Below are positions 44,831-54,243 of a stretch of DNA of 64,000 bases, piece after piece. The position numbers and the translations under genes were made by a program. The DNA is from Vibrio litoralis DSM 17657 (GTDB lineage: Bacteria > Pseudomonadota > Gammaproteobacteria > Enterobacterales > Vibrionaceae): assembly GCF_000426765.1 (NCBI RefSeq), contig NZ_AUFZ01000004.1, positions 27,385-91,384 of the forward strand, read 5' to 3'. Positions within the stretch are counted from its first letter, which is position 1. Each line of letters begins with the position of its first letter. The notes beneath the pieces were generated by a model. That model made no database searches. It was given only the letters and a program-made list of their open reading frames with translations, and had not been told where the DNA came from.

Positions 44831-46147
44831 TTATAGATGAGCGAGCATATCATTGACGCGATATTCAGCATCTGCCAGTGCTTCATCAATGGATTTTCCG
44901 CCGGTAATGGCTGCGGCTAGCTCTTCACCAATGATGTCTTGAATCGCAAACTGACGTTTCACACCACTAGGTAAGCCTTTACCAGTTTGTGTCACGCTTA
45001 GTAGGTTTTTACGATTCGGAAGCTGTAAAAACGCCTTATCACTAAGTACAGCTTTCACACTAGGTAGGTGACCAGTACGCGCCCATTGGCTATTGTTATT
45101 AGCCATAAACTTAAAGAATTCCGCCGTCGCGGCAAGCTTTTCTTTATCTCGTTTTTTGGCTGGCATGACCCAAGCATGACCATCCACATAGCTAGCTTTG
45201 CTGCCGGAGTATAACTGCGGATACGGTTCGGCCATATAGCCTTCAAACAATGGGCTGCCTTTTTTGTGAGCCTGTGCATCAAAAGAACTTAATAGCCAGT
45301 TACCATTTAATAAGATCCCACCTTCGCCATTGGTAAAGGACGAGACGGTTGCCGGGTAGTCCATATTTTTGGTGGTCAGATCTTCATCATAAATTTGCTT
45401 AAATACTTTAACGACGTTTTTGGCTTTCTCGTTGCCTTTTAGCGAAATCTTATTGGGATCGGCAAAGAAGTCACTATCTTGTTGGAATAGGTAGGTATAA
45501 AGCAGACGGGTATAAGCTGCGGTTTCATTAGCCAAAATTTGTACAAAATAAGGTTTACCAGTGGCTTGTTTAAATTGGCGAGCTTGTTCTAGCAGTTCTT
45601 CTGGAGATGACGGTAACATTGGTTGACCGTCAGCATCTACCTGTTTGGCTTGTTTCATCAAGTTCATATTGATGTGATATAGCATGGTCCAAGTATCCAG
45701 TGGCAAGCCGTAAACCTGACCATCACGTGTTACGCCATCTTTTGCTGTCGAGGTTAAGTCACTTGGGTTGACTCCTGCCTGTTTTAATAAATCATCAATC
45801 GGTAATAATAAATTACGTGATTGATAATCGGAAATAACCGAATCGTGCATAGTCACAAGATCTGGTGGATTACGTGATGCCATTTGAGCGGTCAGCTGAT
45901 CATAGCCCGGCCATTCAACCGTGGTCACTTTCACGTCGATATCCGGGTGCTCGGCATTAAACTTGTTGATTAGGCTAGTCATAATGCCACACTCTCCTGT
46001 GGCTTTATCAACGTTAGTATTTTGACCATACTCCGCTTCACAAGCGCCAAAAAAGCGTTGCAACTGTAGTTCTGTTTTGGCTAATGCAGGCGTAGCAGCT
46101 AACATTGAGCCAAGGGTGAGGGCAATAAGTGATTTAATTGGTTTCAT
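44831..46147 (-). CDS. Periplasmic solute-binding protein of a carbohydrate ABC transporter (family 1)
   Basis: A 438-residue exported protein. Signal MKPIKSLIALTLGSMLAATPALAK, then a large extracellular-solute-binding domain: FNAEHPDIDVKVTTVEW, ASRNPPDLVTMHDS, LPLDTWTMLYHINMN, GHAWVMPAKKRDKEKLAATAEFFKFM (read in parts). Size and pattern match oligosaccharide/alpha-glucoside-type binders. Two cysteines (CEAEYGQNTNVDKATGEC) are close together and may form a disulfide. No glycoside hydrolase gene accompanies the operon, so the ligand remains open. Confidence 0.88.
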   Translation of the reverse strand: MKPIKSLIALTLGSMLAATPALAKTELQLQRFFGACEAEYGQNTNVDKATGECGIMTSLINKFNAEHPDIDVKVTTVEWPGYDQLTAQMASRNPPDLVTMHDSVISDYQSRNLLLPIDDLLKQAGVNPSDLTSTAKDGVTRDGQVYGLPLDTWTMLYHINMNLMKQAKQVDADGQPMLPSSPEELLEQARQFKQATGKPYFVQILANETAAYTRLLYTYLFQQDSDFFADPNKISLKGNEKAKNVVKVFKQIYDEDLTTKNMDYPATVSSFTNGEGGILLNGNWLLSSFDAQAHKKGSPLFEGYMAEPYPQLYSGSKASYVDGHAWVMPAKKRDKEKLAATAEFFKFMANNNSQWARTGHLPSVKAVLSDKAFLQLPNRKNLLSVTQTGKGLPSGVKRQFAIQDIIGEELAAAITGGKSIDEALADAEYRVNDMLAHL

Positions 46148-46210
46148 ACATTCTGCCTTTATAGTTCGTTATGGTTTAGCAAGGGTTCAGAGTTTGTGGT
46201 TGCATATAAA

Positions 46211-47125
46211 TTATTGTTTTAGCGCACCTCCTGAGACCGCAGTCACGATATGTTTTTGGAAAAAGATATAAACGATAATGATTGGAATGGCCGAGAAAAT
46301 CGCTTGCGACGTTAAGAAACCTAAACCTTCACTTTGTGCAAAGTTAGACTGTGAGGACGCGATGCCAATGGTTAAGGTGTACATCTCTTTTTGAGTCGCA
46401 GAGATTAACGGCCAGAAGTAATCATTCCATGAGGTTAAGAAAGTTAAGATTGCCAATGTTGCTTGGGCTGGCAAAGTTAATGGCAGCAGTACTTTCCAGA
46501 AAATCTTAAACTTAGAGGCATTATCAAGCATCGCGGCTTCATCAATTTCTTTCGGAATCGCTTTAAAGAATTGGGTCATTAGAAACACCCCAAATGGTGC
46601 AGATAAGCCCGGTAAAATTAACCCGAGGTAAGTGTTATGCAGACCAATGGTGCTAAAGATTTGGTGGCGCGCAATAATCACCGCTTGCTCTGGAACGGCT
46701 AACCCCATCAAAACAATCACAAAAAGAGTACGTTTCAATGGAAACTCTAAACGAGCGAAGGCATAGCCAGCTAAAGATGCCAGCATCAGTACCCCGAGAG
46801 TCATACCACCTGAAACAATTAAGCTGTTAATTAACCAATGGAATACGGATGAGTTGGTTAAGATATCCAGATAGTTTTGTAGGGTATAGGGAAAACGAAA
46901 TACCGCATCAGTACCTAGCATCAGCTCTTTATTGGATTTCAGGCTTAACCCTAATGTCCAGAGAAAAGGCGCGATCATCACAAAAGATAAAATAAGCGTT
47001 AAGCCCACCAATAAACGGTTGGTTTTGTTTTTTCCCGGCTGATAAGTACGAGCTTTATTTTCAGGTGATGGGTTATCAGAGCTCATTGGCTGGTAGGCCG
47101 GAGAAGATAAATTGGAGTGTGACAT
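46211..47125 (-). CDS. Carbohydrate ABC transporter permease (MalG-like)
   Basis: A 304-residue inner-membrane protein of the binding-protein-dependent carbohydrate transporter class. Six spans; the EAA loop is FKAIPKEIDEAAMLDNASKFKIFWKVLLPLTLPA near 185-215 (read in parts). A polar N-terminal tail of about 35 residues precedes the first span. It starts one base into the stop region of its upstream partner at 47125, so translation is coupled. Confidence 0.92.
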   Translation of the reverse strand: MSHSNLSSPAYQPMSSDNPSPENKARTYQPGKNKTNRLLVGLTLILSFVMIAPFLWTLGLSLKSNKELMLGTDAVFRFPYTLQNYLDILTNSSVFHWLINSLIVSGGMTLGVLMLASLAGYAFARLEFPLKRTLFVIVLMGLAVPEQAVIIARHQIFSTIGLHNTYLGLILPGLSAPFGVFLMTQFFKAIPKEIDEAAMLDNASKFKIFWKVLLPLTLPAQATLAILTFLTSWNDYFWPLISATQKEMYTLTIGIASSQSNFAQSEGLGFLTSQAIFSAIPIIIVYIFFQKHIVTAVSGGALKQ

Positions 47126-48018
47126 TATGCATTCTCCTTTTTACGGCTAACGAAGTACTGCGCCATGGCGGCAACTAAAATAATGGCGAATAGGATCTGT
47201 GAAGCGGCGGCGGCAAGACCGATATCCCAACGTCTAAACCCAGTATCATAAATAAACATCACAATCGAACGGGAAGTGTTGTTTGGCCCGCCATTGGTCA
47301 TCAGTAATGCCTGACCAAATAGCTGAAACTGCATCACTATTTCAATAATGGTGACCAGCACAATAGTGTGGGTGATCGCAGGAAAGGTAATTTTGCGAAA
47401 AACAGTCCAACGAGAGGCGTTATCGAGTTCAGCCGCTTCATACAAATCTTTTGGTATCTGTTGTAGTGACGCAATGAATAGAATCATCGGAAGACCTAAA
47501 CACCACCATACGGTTGCAATGGCGACAGCGATTAGTGACCAGCTTGGATCAGATAGAAAGGCGATAGGCTCAAGTCCTAACCATTTAAATAATGTCGCCA
47601 TGAAACCATCATTGGGAATGAAAATAATTCGCCAAATCAGAGTGACAACGGTGACCGATAAAATGGTAGAAGCGAAGAAAATACCGCGCAATGTGGTGGC
47701 TAATTTAGTTTGTTTGTTTAAGGCAATCGCCAGTAACAAACCGAGTACGACCAATATGGGAACGGTAAGCAACACAAAGTAGAAAGTGTTCCATACGGTT
47801 TGAAGGAAGATTTTATCGCCAAGTAAGCGCTGATAGTTCTCCCAACCGATAAAGCGTCCTGGGCCAAATAAGTCGACTTTTTCAAAGCTCAACACCAATC
47901 CCCAAACGAGAGGAACCACAATCATAGCGATAAAAACCGTCAAGTAGGGGGCGATAAAAAGCAGGTTCCACCATTTACCAGATGAACCATTCAATCTTTT
48001 GTTGGCATTTTTGTTCAT
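47125..48018 (-). CDS. Carbohydrate ABC transporter permease (MalF/UgpA-like)
   Basis: A 297-residue inner-membrane permease. LQQIPKDLYEAAELDNASRWTVFRKITFPAI (read in parts) is the EAA loop contacting the ATPase. It overlaps the ATPase gene by 4 nt and the following permease by 1 nt, so all three are one translation unit. Confidence 0.92.
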   Translation of the reverse strand: MNKNANKRLNGSSGKWWNLLFIAPYLTVFIAMIVVPLVWGLVLSFEKVDLFGPGRFIGWENYQRLLGDKIFLQTVWNTFYFVLLTVPILVVLGLLLAIALNKQTKLATTLRGIFFASTILSVTVVTLIWRIIFIPNDGFMATLFKWLGLEPIAFLSDPSWSLIAVAIATVWWCLGLPMILFIASLQQIPKDLYEAAELDNASRWTVFRKITFPAITHTIVLVTIIEIVMQFQLFGQALLMTNGGPNNTSRSIVMFIYDTGFRRWDIGLAAAASQILFAIILVAAMAQYFVSRKKENA

Positions 48019-49118
48019 ACCGTTCCTCCTTGATAAGCTTTCTCTTCAGAGTCGAATAGATGCACACAAGATGAATCGAAGGCTAGGTACACTTTATCGT
48101 TCGGTTCAATGGCCTTTTTACTGCTGGTATCAGCAATGATCAAACGACCATCAAAGAGGGAGATGTACACTAGTGTGCGTTCACCTAATCGTTCGATAAA
48201 GGTGACGTTACCTTCGGTATGCGATTGCTCTGGGTCATCAACAATGTGCAGATCTTCCGAGCGGATACCCAACTGATAATGATCGTCTTTATTCGGTAGT
48301 TGGTTCATTTCAATCGTGGTGACAAAGGGACGAACTCCTTCCATATGCACTTCTGCCATTCCTTGATGATCGTCGAGTGTTTGAACTGGAATAAAGTTCA
48401 TAGCAGGTGAGCCGACAAACCCCGCCACGAATTTAGTTGCTGGACGTTGATAGATTTCCGTTGGTGTACCGATTTGCTCTATTTTCTTGTTATTGAGCAC
48501 CACAATTCGATGGGCTAGCGTCATTGCCTCAACCTGATCATGGGTGACAAAGATCATGGTGGATTTCACTCGTTGGTGAATTTGTGCCAGTTTGATGCGA
48601 GTACGGCTACGCAGAGCAGCATCAAGATTAGAAAGTGGTTCATCAAATAAGAAGGCTTTTGGCTCACGTACAATGGCGCGGCCAATAGCAACACGCTGTC
48701 TTTGTCCTCCGGATAACTCGGCGGGTTTGCGTTTTAATAAGTGGCTCATCTCTAACATTAGCGACGCTTCTTCAACACGTTGCTTAATAACCTGCTCGCT
48801 GGTACCAATATTACGTAAACCAAAGGACATGTTTTCTTCTACTGTCATATGCGGGTAGAGCGCATAGTTCTGGAATACCATCGCAATATCACGCTGACCA
48901 GGAGGGTGGATATCGAGACGGTTATCATCCATCCAAATCTCCCCTTCACTGATACCTTCTAGTCCAGCGATCATACGTAGTAGGGTGGATTTTCCGCAGC
49001 CAGAAGGCCCGAGAAATACGATGAATTCATTCTCTTTAATCGAAAAAGAAATATCATCTAGTATGGTTAAATCATCAAAACGTTTACTGAGGTTTTTTAT
49101 GTCAATTGAAGCAGCCAT
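48015..49118 (-). CDS. Carbohydrate ABC transporter ATPase (MalK/UgpC-like)
   Basis: A 367-residue nucleotide-binding protein: Walker A GPSGCGKST near 36-44, signature LSGGQRQRVAIGRAIV near 134, and Walker B FLFDEPLSNLDA. The C-terminal about 130 residues form the regulatory TOBE part (GVRP, GIRSEDLHI). First gene of the operon, with a 595-bp upstream region shared with the divergent riboswitch-add unit. Confidence 0.92.
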   Translation of the reverse strand: MAASIDIKNLSKRFDDLTILDDISFSIKENEFIVFLGPSGCGKSTLLRMIAGLEGISEGEIWMDDNRLDIHPPGQRDIAMVFQNYALYPHMTVEENMSFGLRNIGTSEQVIKQRVEEASLMLEMSHLLKRKPAELSGGQRQRVAIGRAIVREPKAFLFDEPLSNLDAALRSRTRIKLAQIHQRVKSTMIFVTHDQVEAMTLAHRIVVLNNKKIEQIGTPTEIYQRPATKFVAGFVGSPAMNFIPVQTLDDHQGMAEVHMEGVRPFVTTIEMNQLPNKDDHYQLGIRSEDLHIVDDPEQSHTEGNVTFIERLGERTLVYISLFDGRLIIADTSSKKAIEPNDKVYLAFDSSCVHLFDSEEKAYQGGTV

Positions 49119-49446
49119 GGCAAATTTTCCTTAATACTGATTAATAACTGCGTCCTGCAGAAAGAGGGCACTGAACTTTTTATAATTTCTATGTGCACCC
49201 AAATTTTTATTTTATATCTACAATTAATAATGTTACGTAGATGTTAATAATATTATGACTAATAATATTAGTTGGTAGGTGGGCGTATAAAAAATGAGCT
49301 AAATGTCACACCAAAGCTGAGTGTGTTGTGATGAATTGTGTTTTAAGTCTGATTCTCAAATTGAAAAGTAAATTGCATTTCCACCTTTTCTATTACACAA
49401 TCTTGGCCACTTTGGAGTGCCTAGATAATGTCAGGGTAGTCTAAAA
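49119..49446. other. Divergent promoter region of the sugar ABC operon and add
   Basis: No gene. AT-rich, with nested symmetric sequences near 49218-49271 and a -10-like TAGATAAT near 49421 that could serve the riboswitch transcript. The rest gives no recognisable structure. Confidence 0.45.
49259..49271. promoter_or_regulatory. Candidate LacI-type operator upstream of the sugar ABC operon
   Basis: CTAATAATATTAG is a perfect 13-bp palindrome 141 bp upstream of the ATPase start. Assignment to the LacI regulator at 43776-44771 is inferred from position only. Confidence 0.3.
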
Positions 49447-49532
49447 TCCTTTCGTATAATCTCACTGATTGAACCGCTTGTTCTAGGTGTGAGAGTCTCT
49501 ACCAGAATCCTCAAATTCTGATTACGAAGAGT
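49447..49532 (+). ncRNA. Adenine riboswitch (purine aptamer) upstream of add
   Basis: Core elements in order: P1 TTCGTA (49451-49456), J1/2 TATAATC, P2 CTCAC/GTGAG, J2/3 AGTCTCTACC, P3 CAGAAT/ATTCTG with loop CCTCAA, then TGATTACGAA closing P1 (49523-49528). The base before TACG that pairs with ligand is U (GATTACG), which in this class means adenine, and the next gene is add, as in V. vulnificus. Unusual: L2 is not the 7-nt loop but contains an extra hairpin GAAC-CGCTT-GTTC, leaving GAT and AGG on either side. L3's CC and L2's GG, the usual tertiary pair, are kept. Confidence 0.85.
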
Positions 49533-49564
49533 AAGCGGGCGATCGTTTTCTCTTTGTATCAATA

Positions 49565-49624
49565 CTATCAATCGTCAAGTTCAAAGCGCATTAATTTGGA
49601 TATCGAACTTATCTTGATTGATAG
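49565..49624 (+). other. Second hairpin in the add leader
   Basis: CTATCAATC (49565-49573) and AAGTTC (49577-49582) pair with GAACTT (49605-49610) and GATTGATAG (49616-49624). It lies between aptamer and start codon without a T-tract, so it is not an ordinary terminator; it may belong to the expression platform. Confidence 0.55.
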
Positions 49625-49713
49625 ATGTCACCTATACTCGATTTAGAGCAAAGGTTTACCGAACAAAAGAAAAATCGTTGCGCATTCATTTTTAATCGAA
49701 AAGGATGTAACCA

Positions 49714-50736
49714 ATGAATTCACATATAACTGCTTTTATCCAAGGCTTACCAAAAGTCGAATTGCATTTGCATATTGAAGGTTCACTTGAGCCTGACCTC
49801 ATGTTTGAACTCGCTAGACGTAATAACGTCGAGATTCCATTTAATTCACCTGAAGAAGTGCAAGCCGCTTATCAGTTTGAGGATTTGCAGTCGTTTCTTG
49901 ATATCTATTATCAAGGTGCCAATGTGTTGATTAACGAGCAAGATTTCTTTGATTTAACTTGGGCTTATCTACTGCGTTGTAAGCAAGATAACGTGATCCA
50001 CACTGAAATTTTCTTTGATCCACAAACTCATACTGCGCGTGGTATTGCTTTTGAGACCGTGATTAATGGTATTGATAAAGCTATGCAAAAAGGGCGTGAG
50101 GAGCTCGGTATTTCAAGCCAAATCATCATGTGTTTCTTGCGCCATTTAGATCAAGATTCCGCCTTTGAAACCTTAAAACAAGCGTTGCCGTTTAAAGATA
50201 AGATCATTGGTGTTGGGCTCGATTCTTCTGAGCAAGGGCATCCACCGGAAAAGTTTAAAGAGGTATTTGAAGCGGCGATTGAGCATGGTTTCTTAACGGT
50301 AGCGCATGCGGGTGAAGAAGGGCCGGCAACCAATATTCATAATGCAATGAAGTTGCTTGGTGTGTCGCGAGTCGATCACGGAGTGCGTTGTGTAGAAGCT
50401 CCTGAATTGGTGAAACAACTCATAGAAGACCGTACGCCATTAACGGTTTGTCCACTATCGAACACTAAGCTAAAAGTTTTTGAGGATATGAGCGATCACA
50501 ATATTGTCGATTTATTGAGACAAGGACTATGTGTCACGATCAATTCTGACGATCCCGCTTATTTTGGTGGTTATATGACGGATAACTTCATGGCGGTGGC
50601 GGAAGCAATACCGATCTCATTGGAAGAGCTACAAGCTTTCTCACTCAATGCAATTGAAGCCAGTTTTATTACTGATGAAGAAAAGCAAAAGCTAACCGAT
50701 AAAGTTACTCACTTTAGTAATGAGTTTCTGGCTTAA
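49714..50736 (+). CDS. add: Adenosine deaminase
   Basis: A 340-residue zinc enzyme deaminating adenosine to inosine. Metal site HLHIEGS (16-22), FLRHLDQDSAFE, the AGEEG motif near 205-209 with catalytic Glu, HGVRC, and SDDPAYFG with the Asp pair near 280. AAAAGGATG precedes ATG. The product links adenine nucleosides to hypoxanthine salvage; the upstream adenine aptamer would switch expression with purine status. Confidence 0.95.
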   Translation: MNSHITAFIQGLPKVELHLHIEGSLEPDLMFELARRNNVEIPFNSPEEVQAAYQFEDLQSFLDIYYQGANVLINEQDFFDLTWAYLLRCKQDNVIHTEIFFDPQTHTARGIAFETVINGIDKAMQKGREELGISSQIIMCFLRHLDQDSAFETLKQALPFKDKIIGVGLDSSEQGHPPEKFKEVFEAAIEHGFLTVAHAGEEGPATNIHNAMKLLGVSRVDHGVRCVEAPELVKQLIEDRTPLTVCPLSNTKLKVFEDMSDHNIVDLLRQGLCVTINSDDPAYFGGYMTDNFMAVAEAIPISLEELQAFSLNAIEASFITDEEKQKLTDKVTHFSNEFLA

Positions 50737-50768
50737 ATCGATTTAAACTATCTAGATCAAGCATAAAA

Positions 50769-50800
50769 AAACAGGCTTGAATATCGGTTCAAGCCTGTTT
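50769..50800. terminator. Bidirectional terminator, add / cti
   Basis: AAACAGGCTTGAA / TTCAAGCCTGTTT between convergent genes. Confidence 0.85.
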
Positions 50801-50823
50801 GTATATAGATGTCAATTGACGGA

Positions 50824-53193
50824 TTATCGATTTTCGAAGCGGTTATAATCAAGTAAACCGGATTCTATCGGTTGGTCGTTTTCATACCATTTATGCAACT
50901 TGTCACTAAAAGCCCAAAAATCAGGATCACTGCGTCGAATACCATATTTATCTAGTAAAGAGACGTAGTCTTGATCTTCTTTAATGCTGGATAAACCTTG
51001 ATAAAAATCGGCAATGTCTTTTTCTTCTAGCTGCATAAAGGCGGCAGGGTAACTTCCCACAACACCTTTCACAAACGTCAGATCATCATTTTCAAGATCG
51101 CGGTTACTTTCTTCATCAAATAAGCTCGAGATATTGGTATGAGCGTTATTGTGAATTAGGGTAAATACCTGATCTTTACCGCTGTCTGTGGTGATAAGAA
51201 CCGTTACTAACTGCGGTACTTGGCGTAATCCTTTGCCTTTAATATCATCAATCTTACGTAATATCGCTTCGTTTTGTGGTGATAGCCCTGTATCTCGAAT
51301 TTCGTAGCGATGACCAAGCACCGGCTCTAACCGCTTTTCCAGCATGGCATACAATTCATCTTGCGGCTTATCGGTTTTATATTGAATGCTGCTTGGTTGC
51401 TCAAATGTTTTCACATCACGCTGTATAAAGGCGCTTAGTTGTGGTGATGGATCTTGATACCAGCTTTCCATTAACTCATGTCTGTCTTTAATCGGTAGTA
51501 AGGATAAAAAGTTTTCCTCGCCTTCCATGCGTAAGAAATCCATAAACATACGAGTCATCAACTGGTGGCCGAAGTTGCCGTATACATCGAAACCATCGAC
51601 TAATAAATATTGAATTCGTTCTAATAACGCATAATCAATAATCCAAGCGGTTTTAGGCGGTTTACCTACTAAGCCTTTGACGACCGAGGCACTATCAAAG
51701 TGGCGGAATATTGTGAGGGCAGCATTATCATTTTTACCATTGCCATCCCAAATTAGGTCGGTAGTCAGGTGCGCGCCGTTTTCGAACCAATGGTTCATCG
51801 CTTGGGTTTTGGCTTTTAAGTAACGAGCTTGCTGCTCAGAATAAGCAACCCACTGATAAAGTGGCACCACATTACTTTGTTTTTCCGACGGTAATTTTAG
51901 ATTGTCCGTTTGGTCATAATAGAACTTTTTAACATTGGGTAGTTGGGCCGTTTTAGGGTCAACAAAGAACACCCAGAAGCGGTCATTGATAACATTAAGC
52001 GCTAATTGACCTCGGCATACAGGGCCTTTAATAAAGCTCATAATGGTATTTTGCGCGTTATCCAACATGAAGTTATAACGAGCTTCTACCGGTAAGGCTG
52101 CAAAGGCGGTCATTGGGTTGGCTGCCACGGTTGGTTTATAGCTAGGTAACTCTTTTACGTCATAGTCTGGTTTGATAAACAGCGTTTGAATGCGCTCCAG
52201 CTTAGTATCATCGAGTGCGTAAGGTTGGTGGGTTTTATCAACAATAGTCGCCGGGTAGGCGGCTAGGCGGTAATAAACGCGCTCAACATTGGGATCATCG
52301 TAAGGGCGACGGGTGGCAATACGATTAATTGGTTGACCTGATGGCGTGGTTGAACGCACCAAAGCAAAAAATTGAATCGGCGTATCTTTGGTGGCTTTTA
52401 AGTGATCGGCAAAATAGAGATGCGATAAAAACAAGTGCTCATAAATATAACGGCTAGTGAGTTGTTGTTTTAGAGAGTCGCCATTGAAAAAGGCTTCCCA
52501 TTTTTTCACTTCAGCTTGCTGAGCGTCAGATAATGGCGCATGTGCTGTCATCGTTGCGCCACTAGATAACCATGCCATTAATTTGTTGTGTTCAGTATTA
52601 TTTAACGCTGGCATTCCATAAGGCATTCCCCACGTTGGGTAGTCAGCCTGATATTGGTCTAGGCTTTCAATAGTCGGGCACTGTTGCTTACGATCTATAT
52701 TAAAATCAAAACCTTCTAATTGTTTTTGATCGGGTAATGGGTGAGCTTGTTTTTGTTCTAATAGACGAGCAACCAAACCGGCTTCCAAGTTCGCTTCTGG
52801 AGTTTGTGAACGCTCATTTAAAATAGGGTGGAAGCCAATATCACGCCATTGCTCTGTAGTTTGCGCATCTTCAAATAAACGCGTTGGGTTAGATGCGGTA
52901 AGACGAGTACCTTTATAAACAAGGCTCTTGTTCGCACCGCGGTCAATCCCTTCGACAGAAGATAATTTTAATTGGCATGGTGCATCATAGCAGGCATGAC
53001 AAACCACACAGCGATTATCCAAAATTGGCTTTATTTCATTAACAAAGTGTTGGGCGGCTTTACTGTTGTATTCAGGGGTTCTATCTTGAACTTGTGCTTT
53101 ACCGAATAAATCATCGTAATTTAATCCAGTATAGACGGCACAGCCTGAAAAAAGGGTGATCAAAAATAACAGAGATAGGTGTTTTAATTTCAT
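50824..53193 (-). CDS. cti: Fatty acid cis/trans isomerase, haem-containing, lipoprotein-type
   Basis: A 789-residue protein from ATG 53193, followed by a signal with lipobox LFSGC (C18); the open frame further upstream is hydrophobic and not needed. A single CxxCH haem-c motif, CVVCH, sits at 62-66, as in the Pseudomonas enzyme. The long C-terminal part with WNGNGKND, YDVKELPSYKP and GFDVYGNFGHQLMTRMFMDFLRMEGE (read in parts) is the Cti domain. It converts cis- to trans-unsaturated fatty acids in membrane lipids under solvent or osmotic stress. Monocistronic. Confidence 0.88.
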   Translation of the reverse strand: MKLKHLSLLFLITLFSGCAVYTGLNYDDLFGKAQVQDRTPEYNSKAAQHFVNEIKPILDNRCVVCHACYDAPCQLKLSSVEGIDRGANKSLVYKGTRLTASNPTRLFEDAQTTEQWRDIGFHPILNERSQTPEANLEAGLVARLLEQKQAHPLPDQKQLEGFDFNIDRKQQCPTIESLDQYQADYPTWGMPYGMPALNNTEHNKLMAWLSSGATMTAHAPLSDAQQAEVKKWEAFFNGDSLKQQLTSRYIYEHLFLSHLYFADHLKATKDTPIQFFALVRSTTPSGQPINRIATRRPYDDPNVERVYYRLAAYPATIVDKTHQPYALDDTKLERIQTLFIKPDYDVKELPSYKPTVAANPMTAFAALPVEARYNFMLDNAQNTIMSFIKGPVCRGQLALNVINDRFWVFFVDPKTAQLPNVKKFYYDQTDNLKLPSEKQSNVVPLYQWVAYSEQQARYLKAKTQAMNHWFENGAHLTTDLIWDGNGKNDNAALTIFRHFDSASVVKGLVGKPPKTAWIIDYALLERIQYLLVDGFDVYGNFGHQLMTRMFMDFLRMEGEENFLSLLPIKDRHELMESWYQDPSPQLSAFIQRDVKTFEQPSSIQYKTDKPQDELYAMLEKRLEPVLGHRYEIRDTGLSPQNEAILRKIDDIKGKGLRQVPQLVTVLITTDSGKDQVFTLIHNNAHTNISSLFDEESNRDLENDDLTFVKGVVGSYPAAFMQLEEKDIADFYQGLSSIKEDQDYVSLLDKYGIRRSDPDFWAFSDKLHKWYENDQPIESGLLDYNRFENR

Positions 53194-53521
53194 ATGAATA
53201 CCGAGAAAAACCCATTTAATTAAGTGCTTTATCAGCAAGAATAGCAAATTAGTGATTAATAGAAAAAGAAACAATCAGAGCTTTGGACTTTAAGTGTTAA
53301 TCATAAAAGGAAATGTTAATTAAATCACTAAATAAATCAATGTGTTGAATGTTGTTTTGGCTAATGCTTTATCTGGTGGATGGATCGGGTCGTTAAATGT
53401 AAGAGTTTTCTCTGTTTTGACTCTACTTACTTCAAAAATAAGGTAAAAAAGTTTATCCTATTTTTGGCAGTGTGCTAAATTTACTAAGCATTTCTAAAAA
53501 CATTAAAAGCGAGTATATATT
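53194..53521. other. Intergenic stretch between cti and the DUF3332 gene
   Basis: Divergent promoter region. I see no ORF, palindrome of note or repeat in it. Confidence 0.4.
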
Positions 53522-54058
53522 ATGAAAAAGTTGAAAGTGGCGATCGTAGCAGCGCTTGGCGTTACAACTCTAAGTGGTTGTATGGGTCAAATGGGTGTAA
53601 CAGGCCTAGTAACTAAAGTTAACTTAATGGCTGTTGATAACCGTTATGCGCGTGAAGGCGTTTTCCTTCTTCTCAGCCCAGTTTACGGTATTGCTTCTGT
53701 AGCCGATTTATTCATCTTCAACTCAATTGAGTTCTGGACTGGCAAAAACATCATCACTAACAAATCTCCAGCGCTTGTTGATACAAGTGTTGAAGCTTGG
53801 TTAAAAGTGAATGATAAAGTAGATAGCTCTCTAACGGGTGCTCCAGTTCAAGCTAACGTTGCTGGTGTTGAAAACACAACTATCCAAAAAATTGACAACA
53901 ACACGCTAGAAATGAACATTTCTTACGTAAACGGCACTCAGAAAACTCTACGTGGCGTTAAAACTGGTGATGCTGTTGCGTTCTACGCAAACAACGAACT
54001 AATCACTACAGTAAGCGTTCAAGAACTAGAAGATTACGTAGCATCAGCTCAACTGTAA
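53522..54058 (+). CDS. DUF3332-family lipoprotein
   Basis: A 178-residue protein with lipobox TLSGC (C20). The mature part starts GQMGVTGLVTKVNLMAVDNRYAREGVF and ends with VQELEDYVASAQL; the FLLLSPVYGIASVADLFIFNSIEFWTGKNI block (read in parts) is hydrophobic and characteristic of the family, found mostly in Vibrio and other marine gammaproteobacteria. Function unknown. Its codons look optimised, suggesting strong expression. Confidence 0.85.
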   Translation: MKKLKVAIVAALGVTTLSGCMGQMGVTGLVTKVNLMAVDNRYAREGVFLLLSPVYGIASVADLFIFNSIEFWTGKNIITNKSPALVDTSVEAWLKVNDKVDSSLTGAPVQANVAGVENTTIQKIDNNTLEMNISYVNGTQKTLRGVKTGDAVAFYANNELITTVSVQELEDYVASAQL

Positions 54059-54099
54059 TCAACACTCTTTAGCGACACTGCTATAATATTATGCTTAGG

Positions 54100-54127
54100 G
54101 CCGATCAGCGATGATCGGCTCTTTTTT
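54100..54127 (+). terminator. Terminator of the DUF3332 gene
   Basis: GCCGATCA / TGATCGGC with a 4-nt loop, followed by TCTTTTTT. Confidence 0.8.
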
Positions 54128-54243
54128 ATCTGTTCAATCTGAAATTGGTGTTATGCCGGTATCAATTCGACTTAAGTTCTACAGATCTTTTCCGCAGAAC
54201 ACGGCATAGTAATTTTAAAGGTGTAAAGGGAGAGGGGATAACA

